Part shown: positions 12,101 to 23,502 of the stretch, one piece after another
Numbering within the stretch: position 1 is the first letter of the stretch
Layout of the letters: every line of letters begins with the position of its first letter
DNA from: Nemopilema nomurai
Taxonomy: Eukaryota > Cnidaria > Scyphozoa > Rhizostomeae > Rhizostomatidae
Direction: 5' to 3'
DNA length: 64,000 bases
NCBI GenBank assembly: GCA_003864495.1
Contig: ML133488.1
Coordinates: forward strand, 291,818 to 355,817
Notes under the pieces: generated by a model
What the model was told of the DNA's origin: nothing
What the model saw: only the letters and a program-made list of their open reading frames with translations
Databases searched by the model: none
Translations under genes and position numbers: made by a program

Positions 12101-15100
12101 TGCATTCAACATTTAAAAAACTTTGCAGTACCACGACTTCCACGAAAGATGTTGAAGCCGGAGGGGTGTTTCCAAACTGAGTAGTGTCAATTCTACTGTT
12201 CGCGCAATTGTGAAGTTTTGCACCAGAAACCGAAACACATTTTACCCAGTCATTCTTCATTATATTCCATACACCTTGGTGCTGATCTTTGCTTCTACCC
12301 ATACAAGATACTGATAAAACTAGAATTGAAGAGCTGACACATCCAAAGCCATTATTGTCAAGTAACCATGGCTGTAGAATTGGAATAGCAAGATGTTTTA
12401 CTTTTCTAGAATGCAGAAGTGGTTGGGTAACGACAGGCAATGGATATTTCATTTACAAAGCAACGAGCAACCCTGACTTATCCAAAAGCTTCAAAATCAA
12501 TGGAACCTTTTCTGTTTCGCAGTACAGCCGCAGAAACAACGTTCTCCTGGCCATAGAAGACTCATTGGGGAATTTTACATTTCAGATCTCATTCGACAAT
12601 GGTAATTCTCTACATTAAAGCATTTCCTTGTCATTTTCACCGCTTTTTGCTGTATTGTGTTCAAAGAGTCATTTTAAAGTCCAACTGAAGAATCTTTGCA
12701 TACATTCAATCGAATATTTTGCAATCGATCAAACCAATTCAGCTTGACAGTATTTTAACTTGACAGTATGACATTCGACAGCCTAGGATTTGATAGGAAG
12801 TCAATCTGCCTGTCATTGGTTGTCAAATGATTTTCTCTTCTTTTATCAAATCATTTTTGGATGAGGAAGTAGTAATATTGTTGTCATATTAATTAAAAGA
12901 TTTTAGTCTAGGGTTTGGATTAAAAAAAATGTGAAATCGGTTGAGCGGTAAAGGGACGTGGCCCATGTGAGGCACCTAATCAAGGAGTTCCTATATGCAA
13001 GAAGGCTGACACTTTCTATAATTTTCAATAATTGTGCAATAAATGAGATATTTTGAAGCTTTAAATTGATTATGGTAATTTGTGCTCACAAAAGGGAAAT
13101 CATGTTATTGGGGAACAAAATCTTAGTAACAGGCTTAAGAGTGAAAATTGACGTTGCCAAAAGAAATTGTAAAAGGTTTTAGTAACACTGTAAAGATATA
13201 TCAGGTGCTTCTTGGTAGATTTTAGAAGTCACAAAAAGACTCTTAACTTATAAGCATCATACCTTTCCCCAGGTTGGTCAAAGATCACCACAATTGACAG
13301 CCATGGAGCTTTCCAAATTCAAGAAAAAAAAATGGCAACAACAAACTTTGGATTTCCATTCTACTTTGAAGTAGTTTTCAATCAGGGGAATACGTCTCAC
13401 GGGGTCAAGAAAAGGAGTATCGATGTAAAAGTAACACACACACAAACCATGCAGCATTCATGGGCGACATTTCCAAGCACATTCCTCAATTTGGACAACG
13501 CCACGCTCTACATTGGTGGATATAAAAAAGTGGGAAGTAACATTGGAAACTTTTTTGAAGGCTGCATCTCAAGTGTCGTGTTTCAGGGTGTTGATGTAAT
13601 TGGCAAATATTTCCTAGACTATCCAAGCAACGTCAACCCGGTGAGAAGTAGCCAAGTTGTTGGTGCATTCAGAAATATTTCTCAGGCATGTGATGACAAG
13701 AACACCAGCTCCACAGGTAACCAATTTTGGGAACGTTAGAAGATCATCTTCAACCTGGATTTTCAAAGGTCTTGCAGACAATTTCAAAAAAAATGTTTCA
13801 AGGCCACTCAAAGTGATTTCATGACGGTTAAGGCCCTTGAAAGTGACTTAAATGTGAACCTTTTCAAAGAGATAGACAACGATTAGAACTGTTTGTTGAT
13901 ACAGCTTCTTATTGAAAGGCATTGCAATAGCTTAATCCTTGATAAATGACTGACAGATAAGGTTTCAGGTATCCAAGTCAAATAAGACCTGACTTTTTCG
14001 GTATTTATTAATGTGTGGTAGCTTTAAGCACGAATGTCTGTTTTAAGCATAAAAGGGTTTTTAGTGAAATATAGAATATGTATCTTACTGAACGCTATAG
14101 TTTTGCAACCATAATACTGACAAGTTCTGCCCACCGAGAAGACTCTGTCCACCAATTAAACCTTGAATTTAACCCGCAAGCACAGAGCAAAGATACTGCA
14201 TTTTTGCGTAAGAAAAAGAGCTTCGTTTAACCAAAAACCGAGGCAACTAACAGAAGTTGCATTTCAATGACATAAAATCAATGCAAAATGTTTTCTTTAT
14301 GGCTTTTGAAATATGATGACAGCAAGGTCTCTTATAATTTTTTGCTTCATTAATGATAAAATCATTTACAGCGGTAAGTCCTTGCTGGAAGGCCGGTGGA
14401 AAATGTCTTCTTCAGTACCAGGCTGTGTCAGCAAATGCGAGTGACATCGTTCTAAACTTCACCGCCAAATTCCAGACAACAATGTTTAGTGAGAAGAACA
14501 ACGTGCTTTTTGCGATTGAGGATGGTAATGGTACATTTGTTGCTGAAGTTACAGTCGAAAAAGGTAAATCACTACTGCTTTATTTGACTGACAGATACTG
14601 TTATTCCAGCCTCGTGTTGCATTTGTATTGACGCCGCAGGAGGTGCGAAGTTAATTCGCGGCCTAGCGTTTACGATTTTTCGTTGTGAACTATACCTTTT
14701 TCCAATATCCCTTAACATTTGGCAGATTTTCATGCAACACCTTGCAAGGAATGCTGAACTTTGAATTGTTACATACAGATACTTAACCTTGCATTGCTAT
14801 ATAGTTTGTTTAATTGTTGACTGCTATTGAAGTTCATGGTTTGATTTTTTAGAACTCTTGAAAGTTAAAAAGCAAACAGTTACCGCAGGAACAAAAATCC
14901 TTGGTCTTACGTCAGGGGCATTAATTCAAATGGAAATTTTGCTGAAACAAATAGGCTCGCAAAAACCGGTGATGGAGTACTTTACAAACCCCTTTTCAAA
15001 AATTAAAGAAGAACTTCAAAACAATTTCAATTTGAAGAGCATGACTATCTACGTTGGTGGCTACAACAAAACAAGTGGCGCTGGTGACTTTTTCGACAAC

Positions 15101-15307
15101 TGTATTCAGAGTGCCTTCGTCAATGGGAGAGACGTCGTGGGCACCTTCCTCAATGGAGGAGGCCAAAGCGTGGTGCGTCAGCAGTGCTATAGCCCTCCCA
15201 CCAAGCAACCAACCACCAAGCCTGGAAGCAAAGCCAATGGCGTCACAACAGCATCTTATCTACTCGTCGTCTTCTTGCTTGTTTGTGCTTTGGTTGAGTT
15301 TCATTAA
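9106..15307 (+). CDS. Two-domain laminin-G-like surface protein, copy 2 (intact)
   Basis: The confident exons are 12410-12601, 13273-13716, 14372-14563 and 14853-15307. Each is bounded by AG/GT sites, and phases chain without a stop. Adding the tentative first exon 9106-9172 (MQKLVPSFLAIVKFC start, phase-1 donor) gives 450 codons including the stop. Domain 1 is encoded by exons 2-3 and domain 2 by exons 4-5. Both show the GGY plus F-x-(G/N)-C-I core of laminin-G folds. After domain 2 comes a short Thr/Pro/Lys-rich linker (PPTKQPTTKPGSKANG), then a hydrophobic C-terminus with LLVVFLLVCALV and almost no cytoplasmic residues. That pattern fits a GPI-anchor signal or a tail anchor at the cell surface. 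Known laminin-G domains bind glycans or protein ligands; the specific partner here cannot be told. The signal peptide exon is the weakest part of the model. Confidence 0.72.
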
Positions 15308-16075
15308 ATAATTCACGCTTTTCTGTTAAAGTAACGTGTTGTCAGCAGCCATGTTTTGTCAACACATATATCTGCTCATGAACATTAATAGTCAGAAAGC
15401 TTCTATACTTTAATTTGCGCATTATTTTTACATTATCGCTAAACATTCACTGCTTAGCTGGGGAAGTATGTAGCTTCCATGGAGTGCATTATATTGTACT
15501 TCAACGCTTTGCTGTAGGCCTATTTCTACTAGGTAGGTCTACTACACCTAGAGTATTTTTTAGCTGCTACGTATATTCGTGATATAGAATCTGATTAACC
15601 CGTTCTCCGGTTAAGATCGAGGTACATGCTTTGCTTTTTCAATTGCTTTGGAGACGTAGTATGTTTTGTGCGCTTAAATTTGTTGCTGACATTCTGTTTA
15701 CATATAGTATCGAAGGTACCATGTTGGTTACTTTAGGCTCTTCTGTTTATCTTTTAAAAAAATAGCTTTGTTAGCTTAACTTTAAAAAACAAAGTTGAAA
15801 CAGCTCTTGATTTCCCTAAATCCATGACATAATCAACCTCTTTTCGCTTGCAATATCTTATGTCACAAACCTGTCATTCAACTCTGTGAAGGCACCTTTG
15901 CCACCATCTGTAACACCATCTGTAACACCATCAGAATTGCACAAGGAAGTATTTGGTAATTAGAGTATGTGTAACACAGCAATGTTAAAAAAAACTTTCA
16001 ATTTTTATTCTTAGTTTATTTGTTATTTAAAGATAACACTTCTTCATCTCAACTTCTGTCATACAGACTTGGTGA

Positions 16076-16123
16076 TACCCTGGGTGCCAGACTCACTAAA
16101 TGTAAAATCTGGTCCCAAGGGTA
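16076..16123. repeat. 48-bp palindrome at tandem junction 2/3
   Basis: Same palindrome as at 7,999, with a few changes in the right arm (CCCAAGGGTA). It marks the end of unit 2. It is followed by about 40 bases (16,124-16,164) that are absent from junction 1/2 and presumably belonged to the original left flank. Confidence 0.75.
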
Positions 16124-18428
16124 ACCTGATAATAAAGATGAGGAATCAAAGGCTTTTGTGAACTCACCTTTCTTATGTCGCTATTCTGTATATTATAATC
16201 AAGATTATACAAGTATGCTGCAATCAATATGTTCAGGTTGTTTTGGTCTGGTTGTTGAACTGACTGTCCTTTTAGGCTACTTTAATAGGTGACCTTCCTA
16301 CCTGTGTGTTCTTATAAGAATCTTCAGAGACAAAACTTCAGAAGCTACATTTGTTCAAATCTCTAGTTATTTGAAGTGTAATTCAAAGTGGTATGGATGA
16401 TCGTTGGATAATTCTGAGTTAAATTGAAAGTCAACTCATGGTATGACTCTGAGTTAGCCTGACACAGGGTGAAATGGCATGAGATAACGTAAGCTAGCTA
16501 CAAAATTATCCTAAGCGCCGATTCGGTTTCCACTTTGGATAAAATTAATATTGGAAATACCAAAAATTAGTTTCATTTGAGTTTTGCAGCTATGGCTGGT
16601 GCCTTAAAGGGAAACGTCTTTTACTTCTAAGAAGTAGTAGAGAGAAAAGGGTTTTGTTAAAAAGTCGTTCTCCTTGTCGCCTTTTTCTGTTTTGTCATAC
16701 AAAACTGGAAATAGCTTGACTTCTTCGGCGAGTAGCTTTTCATCTTACAGCGAACGTGATGTAATTTTGCTCTCTTCTCTCGTAACCCAGTAAAAAAGAC
16801 TGTTTACAACATCCAAAATACTGCTCAGCCATATACTAATCCATATTAGTGTATGTGATTCCTGTGGTGAAAAAGTACTGTACTCCGGCTGATATACTTA
16901 CATTACATATATATCCTGCAGAGATATACGAAAGTAATGAATGCAGGGATTTCAACTTATGTAAATAAGTAAGCACATATCCTGTAACAAAATATTTCAG
17001 TCGTGTAAAATCCCATTTTTGTAATAAGAAAGAGTTCGTCTTTTGCCTTGGGCTCTTCTAAATTTAGGTGTTAAGCAACGCTGATTGGTCAATTATAACT
17101 TATCACGCGCTCTTCTTATCACCCTCTATTGTTTTCGATCAGCATCTAGCTATTTATTCTGTCGGATTTTGGTTAATTTCGGACGTTTGCATACTCTGAG
17201 GACGAAAAAGTACTTTAAGTATGCAAAAACTAGTTCCATCATTTCTTGCCATTGTGAAGTTTTGTACCGCAAAGCACTTGTTCACAAGTGTGTAGTTGCA
17301 AACAAGCCCTTTATCAATCGGTTTGGAGCCTTAAATCTTCAAAACTGTGATTACTCAGATACGTTACTTCACATTTGACGAACTCGATTTATAATTAGTA
17401 TTATAATTATTATTATATATTTATAATTAGCAGTAAGCAGTAAATTAAACCAAAAGCGTACGAATTCAGTAAAAATAAGTGACGGCTCTTTATATGCTTC
17501 ATAAAGGACAGCCAAAGCCTTGATTTACAATAAGAATTCTCCATTGATAAAATTAGAAAATCTTCTTCAAATAATCAACTAACTCTTTCCAAAACTCTGA
17601 AAAACCGGATAATTATTTACAATGATCAATCAGATGACAAAATATAAAAATGTGAGCAGTTTCTTTAAACGACTTTTACAGTCTGCTGAAGTAGCTGCTC
17701 TCATGAGAAATCATTGACCTTTTCACTTCACCAACATTTCTGCATCCTGTGGATTTTAGGGAAACAAAATAAGGAAGGCAATAGAGCATAAGAGCCATAA
17801 CGATACCATAAAAATAGAAAAATGAGGTCAAAGGTAATAAGATGTCAAAACACACTCCGAAGTCTGGATGTGAAAAGACATCCACGGAAAAACAACCCCA
17901 TATATATCTTCATTTTTAACAGAACTAAAATCACGACATAAGGATTTCAGAAAGGATATATAAACATAAGGAAAACAAATCATGGAAAAATTACAACCGA
18001 TATTGATAAAAAAATTTACAGTAAGTAAATCTACAGTTAAGCGAAACTAACATTGCTATGATTAAATGAAAATTTATCCAGCTCTCTTTCATCAGTAATT
18101 ACTACTATAAAATATTTCAATGAAAATTGGAAAGGTTCCTGCTTTGAATAATTAATTGGCTTTCTGTTACAACGATAACAAACCTGATAATGCGAGGCAT
18201 CTTTCAAATTCACTTTTCAGGATATCCAAGACTTTTTTGACACCGTCCTCACCCTAAATTTGAAGAAAATTAGATTAAAAAAATTTCTTTTTGATTGAGA
18301 AATAATATAGCAACTGCTACCAAATCATAAGGCTTGTTAGATTTAGAAATATGATATGTTAAATTGACGAATTTTACAAAAGGAAGGGAATGATATCAAA
18401 TACTCACGTACATAGATGATACAATTAA
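16124..18428. repeat. Tandem unit, copy 3, truncated
   Basis: Third unit, collinear with copy 2 positions 8,050-10,297, then breaking off at about 18,428. Immediately to the right lies the remnant 3' end of the minus-strand hydroxyacid oxidase gene. The copy keeps the candidate promoter and first exon of the laminin-G gene (ATG at 17,221) but none of its domain exons. Base differences from copy 2 are few, so the duplication is recent or the copies are being homogenised. Confidence 0.9.
17080..17287 (+). promoter_or_regulatory. Orphan copy of the laminin-G candidate promoter and first exon (copy 3)
   Basis: This is the same inverted CCAAT box, AT-rich box and ATG (17,221) as in copies 1 and 2, but the domain exons that should follow are missing because the unit is truncated at about 18,428. 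If active, it would transcribe rightwards into the 3' end of the minus-strand hydroxyacid oxidase gene, giving an antisense or readthrough RNA. Activity is inferred, not seen. Confidence 0.3.
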
Positions 18429-18495
18429 TCCTCTATTTTCAAGATTTGTCAAGAAAAAATTATCTTTTCCCTATGAATAAATTAAATGCCAATAA

Positions 18496-19160
18496 ACTTA
18501 CTCCATACGCAAGGCCCCACAAGACGGGTCTTCCAATAAACACTGCTTTGGCACCAAGTGCCAATGCTTTGAAGACATCAGAGCCATGACGAATTCCGCC
18601 ATCTAAGTAGACTTCAACTTTGCCCCCCACCGCATCGATTACTTCTGGCAAGGCTTCAATCTGCATCAAAGAAAATCAAGATGTGCTCAGTAAGTGTACA
18701 TTCTTGAAGAATCAACAAATGAAAGGGCAATAATATGCCATGAGAAATAGTCTTCAGCAAAATGTGTTCTTACTGTTGATGTAACTCCATCAAGCTGACG
18801 TGCTCCGTGATTTGATACAATGATTCCGTCAACATTGTGGCCAAGTGCCTCTATTGCCGCCTCTTTTGTTAGGACTCCCTTGACTAAGATAGGCAACGAT
18901 GTCTGTGTTTTAAGCCACTCGATGTGCTGCCAGTTTAACGAAGGATCAATCAAATTCTTCACATATGCTGCCAGGCCAGAGTCTTTGTCGCTCTTCACTC
19001 CATCTGAATGTTTTGCGTCCTGCTTGTAATGGGCAAGGGAGAAGTGGGACGGCAGAGCAAACTTATTTCTGACGTCAGCTAGTCGTTGGCCTAGTATTGG
19101 CGTGTCCACAGTCACAACTATGGCCTTGTACCCATTCTTTTCTGCTCGTCGCACGAGGTC
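18496..19160 (-). repeat. Inverted repeat, left arm (oxidase exons 3-4)
   Basis: This 665-bp block is the reverse complement of 26,900-27,564. I count two differences in the 387 shared bases of exon 3, one in the 159 bases of exon 4, and about nine in the 113-bp intron. Similarity falls sharply at both ends: before the codon for Asp142 in exon 3, and about six bases into intron 4. Confidence 0.9.
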
Positions 19161-22100
19161 AAGAACGATGTCCCGGTCTTTGTAGATGTACAACTGAAAC
19201 CATCGCAGCCCAGTAGGAGCAGCATCTGCAACGTCTTCAATTGATGAAGTGGACCATGAACTCAGCGTCATACAAATAGCAAACTCTTTCGCGGCTTAAA
19301 AGGAAAGCATTATACGTCATATACATATATGCATTGTAATCAGATTGCGCAGACCAATTCATTTCTGACAGGGAGTATAGATTGAAAGTTTGTTCATAGA
19401 TATGTGCAAAAAAGTATAATACAATGGCACTTTCAAAAACTTTGGCAGCGGTGAAAAATTCCATCGCTCCAGCCGTGTACTTGCTATGATTTGAGAAGGT
19501 GCACATTGCTCTCATTGTATGGTGCATAATAGCTGGCACTTTCTCGTCAATTTACTTTTGTTTTGTATTCTAGCAATTCTAATAATCATGATTTTAGATT
19601 GCATCTTAAAAATTTTAACAAAAGTTTAGTTGATTAGAAGTGCTTGACCGTTTCTGACTTTACAGAAACCATTGTTCAGCACTAATCTGCTTGAAGCAGT
19701 TTGAAGCTTACTTCAGATCAAGAAAGACCAAGATATTTGATTCTAAAGAAATAGATTTTTAGCATGATTAGGTCAAAGTTACCATCTTCAAAAAATGGAA
19801 CGAAATGTTGTAGTAATCTAATTTCTTTCTTATCAAGACAACTGTTTAAAAATAAATGGCAACAGGATTATAATCCTCTTGTATGTATCTTGTATGTTAG
19901 TAAAATACTCTAACTTATATTCTTAAAAAGAACTCAGTTTTATCATGCTACCATTGGAGGATCAATTTGAAGGTTTGTGAACACTTGGTTTCAAAAAGGG
20001 ACACTAAAAGACTCTTTTTCTGTCAAGGTTAATGCTTAAATAAGAAAGTTCCACAAAAAAGTTCTACAAAAGACATTCCAAGAAAATAACTCAAGACAGT
20101 TCAATAAAATTACAGTAAACAACACCAATTTTATTTTTATGTACATAACTTCTATTATGAAAAAGCAAATTGGCTTTCTAATATAATTAAATTGTACTTT
20201 TGTACCTCTAGCAGTTGCTAATTCTCCATCAGGATGTGCCATTCTCTGCATAGCTGTTGGAGCAATACATATTGGAAAATCTATTTTTTCTCCAAGTATT
20301 TTTGTGGAAGTGTCTATGACACTGACATCTCTAAGAATGTTTGGTCTTAAGCGCAATCTAAAGGTAGCAGAAAATACAGAAAATTAGTTAATATTCTATT
20401 CAATGACATTAGATATGTAAAAAAGTTCAAAGTATTGAACATCAAATTGGAATTTTAACACAAGTAGTAATATCTCATTATGAACAGGTTCAAAATAGGC
20501 ACAACAAAAATTAAATCAAAGGAAATTTTTTAAGAGACCAAAATCTGATCAATCAAGTAGTAATATCTTGTGCCTCTATTCATTTAAACTCAGTTTCACA
20601 CTTAATCATTTTTTAACTCCATTCATAAATCAGTACAGCAGCACTAGCTGGTTTTGGAAAACTGGTTTGTGACAGTGATTATTTCATTTGTTGTAATCAT
20701 TAAATGTTATTACTATATTCCACAATCGCAACTCTGTGAAAAAAGTGAGTAATAGCTAGTCTTATTCATGAATTGCCCGAGACAAATGAAGCAATATCCT
20801 TGACAACTGAAAGCTACTGAGATTATAACTGGTGTTTTACCAAAATTTAATTTTTCTCATTGTTATAGTATTCCAATAAATAAACAATAAAAGTTTTCCA
20901 ATGACATTTTGGTGCTGTCTTATGTTGATATATGATGGCAGTGAGCTCATTTCTGTATTCTCTGCAAAAATCTCAATGAAATTTTAATAAAGTTAAGGGT
21001 ATCCGTCTTCAAGCAACTGCACATTTCTTGCAATATAGAATTTTTTTCTTTTTAAAAGAGCCTTTAAATTGTTTAGATTATCATTTGAACTGCATAATTT
21101 TTTATCTTCTGCATTTTATAAATGCACTAAGGGACACATACTGCCAACAACTGTTTTAAGTTCAAGTGTTTATTCTTTATAAATATTCGTTTCCTTACTA
21201 TTATCATTAAAACTATACAATCATCATCAAACTTGGACATCTCAAGTTTTGAACTATATTTGGCCCAGTCTGCAGAGTATGGCACTTATCGATGAGATCT
21301 CAGGTGTGCACAAGAAAAAAGCATGGTTTGCTGGTGTGCACAACCAAAAATTTCTGGTGTGCTGGTGTGCACCAGCTATTTTCCCCTGTTGTGGTTAAAA
21401 TTTGTAAATTTGCCGTTTCTGCCTATTTTCTTCTTTTGCCGGCCCTTTGTTCTTTTTGTCTTTGTCATTCCAATAGAAGCCCATTATCAATGTAGGATAC
21501 TTAATAAAGACTGATGTCTGAGAATTTGTTTAGAAATAAAATTTTGTCTCCAGCCTATTTTTGTTTAAGTAGGTAATCATTAAATATATTTCATTCCAAT
21601 AACAAATAAGGACATTCACACATTCATGATGACAACGTTGGCTCTCGGACTGTCACTTGAAACCTTTAAGCAAGTCTTATGATTTAAGAAGCTGCCAACC
21701 TCACCAGTCCCAGAACTAGCATTATAAAATGAATGAATATATAAAATCATAGCCTTGCTATTTTTCAAGGATACTTTGAATACATTTTTGGAGTATACTG
21801 TTGAAGATAGCGCAAGTTGTTATTTTCTATATTTGTCAAGTACTTAAGTAAGATTCATGATATCTCAAATTGTTCATACACCTGTACTTGTTTTTTATCA
21901 GCTGACATTTTCTATGGGACCACACCCAGCAACGTCAATCTTAGTTGCCACACCCAAAATACCCGATGTGCAACAGGTTTTGTATAAAAATATCTCCGGT
22001 ATGCACATGCCGGCATGTCATACTCTCCAGACTGGTATACACGGCATGCCTTCCCTTTACGATCTGAACAAAATTAATACCGTACGTACTTTTTGAACGC

Positions 22101-22226
22101 ATTCGTATTATCTTTCAGTGTTTGCTGGTCATCGGCACCTGATGCATAATAGTCGTATGCATTCTTTGGCAACGTCCTGTGAGCAAAATCTTCAAGGTCT
22201 TTGATGCAAATTGGTTCCGTGTTCAT
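18502..22226 (-). CDS. HAO1-like: 2-Hydroxyacid oxidase (glycolate oxidase-like), 3'-truncated copy
   Basis: This is an FMN-dependent alpha-hydroxyacid oxidase. On the minus strand the exons are 22226-22090 (137 nt), 20357-20206 (152), 19294-18774 (521) and 18660-18502 (159). Lengths and phases are identical to the complete paralogue at 25,686-28,654. These exons give 323 intact codons, beginning [20 protein letters not shown]. The active-site set of the family is present: Tyr in DYYASG near residue 26, Tyr in WFQLY near 132, Asp in TVDTP near 160, Lys in LVKG near 235, and His/Arg in SNHGARQ near 259/262. Exons 5-6, which would supply the last 46 residues and the peroxisomal signal, are absent. 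The tandem array begins about 70 bp past the exon-4 donor. Reading through that donor adds [13 protein letters not shown] and a stop at 18,460. It is likely non-functional or neofunctional unless the missing exons lie elsewhere. Confidence 0.85.
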
Positions 22227-22325
22227 GTTTCTGCACATTAGCAAATATGAGTTGTGGTTGTTGTAGCTGCTGTAGGTCTTCTTGTTGCTGTTGCTCGCAG
22301 TTCCGATGAGAAACGAGAAGAGCTA

Positions 22326-22408
22326 CCGGGGCTAGCATAGCGGTCAAATCTTTGATTGGCTGAGAGCGATGATCACTCCTATTTTCTCCCAACCAATTTA
22401 GCCAATTA
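22326..22408 (+). repeat. Inverted repeat in shared oxidase upstream region, left arm
   Basis: About 80 bp lying roughly 100-180 bp upstream of the minus-strand oxidase ATG. It contains a CCAAT-type box (GATTGGCTGAGAGCGATGAT) and reads, inverted, at 23,424-23,502 with about seven mismatches. It is probably promoter sequence duplicated along with the genes. Confidence 0.8.
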
Positions 22409-23423
22409 GCACACAGGATTGTTACAACAAAGTCACTTCGAAGCTAGAATTAGGCCTATTTCGGCCATTTCAGCGTGTTTTAACCTAACTGCCTACAAAA
22501 AGCATTGCACGCCTCTACAAAGCGAATTTTCCCCTGATTTTTTGTTGAGTTTGTAAAATGTTTCTTAAAAATGATGATGATCAATTCTCAGGACCTTTCA
22601 AAAGCCAGAGGATGGCCAATAAATGGTGCGACGTAAATCGGTTTAATCTTTCCTTCTTTTCTTCCGATGAAATCGTTCCTGCAGCTACATAACTTGCATG
22701 CTAACAACGGCATAATAAACAACACGTGACATGGGCATAATCTTTCTCAAGAACTATCCCAGAGGCCTTTCAAAACTTAGATATCTCCTATGAATATCTC
22801 GACACGACTAAGAGCAAAATCTTTCACAAGCATCTTGCCCTAAAACGGCGCATGCCTAAACTCCTTTCGCTTGCTGCTACTTTTCCATAATTCTTCCCCC
22901 TCGAATGAGGTACGGGGCTCAAATATATACTGAACTAAAAACAATAGACATACGTAAATGAAACGGTAAAGGAAGTAACCTACTAAGTGATGAGCGGAGT
23001 GGGGTAGTGTGATATCCTAAAATACGAGGTTGCTATGGCGATCTATTTAACATGCTGATAATTGACGTAGGTATGAAGTTACTCACAATAATACAAAGAT
23101 TATCCTAATACACGTGATACAAAAATGCGGAACGAGCAAGGAAAATTACAGATTACCAAGAGTGATTAGGTAAGGAAAACAAAACGAATGGACTAGAGAG
23201 AAAGGCCTAAAATTAGCAGTATTACAAGTTCACCCTCATGCATTGGTATTTAACCTATATTGGCGCCACAGTGCGATCGCCAGGAATAATAAAGAAAACA
23301 CCTATCAATAATCGCCAAGCTAGCTTCGTGTCGAGATTCAGCTAACATATTTTTAACAGCTTCCCTACCCCAAGCACTTTAGATACTTCACAGAAAAAAT
23401 CAACTGTTTACTGACCTTAAATC

Positions 23424-23502
23424 ATTGGCTAAATTGGTTGGGAGAAAATAGGAGTGATCATCGCTCTCGGCCAATGAAAGATTGACTGCTATGCTACCGG
23501 TG
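23424..23502 (-). repeat. Inverted repeat in shared oxidase upstream region, right arm
   Basis: Reverse-complement partner of 22,326-22,408. In this orientation it points towards the plus-strand oxidase, but the ATG of that gene is about 2.2 kb further on rather than about 100 bp. Either a long 5' untranslated intron or an insertion separates them. Confidence 0.8.

Larger units (their letters stand above)
8047..16123. repeat. Tandem unit, copy 2 (8,077 bp)
   Basis: Complete second unit, running from the end of one 48-bp palindrome to the end of the next (spacing 8,077 bp). It carries the cleanest version of the laminin-G gene. Its left junction differs from that of copy 3: about 40 bases present at 16,124-16,164 are missing at 8,047. 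One junction has therefore been trimmed since, or during, the duplication. Confidence 0.95.

Noticed and set aside
18820..19029. Frames antisense to oxidase exon 3 (also 27,031-27,240)
   Set aside because: Shadows of the well-supported oxidase exons.
21291..21375. Iterated TGGTGTGCAC motif, four times in about 80 bp
   Set aside because: Irregular spacing and within oxidase intron 1; probably a short degenerate repeat rather than a regulatory site.
21624..21720. Possible C/D-box snoRNA in oxidase intron 1 (ATGATGA box)
   Set aside because: No D box or terminal stem found at the required position.
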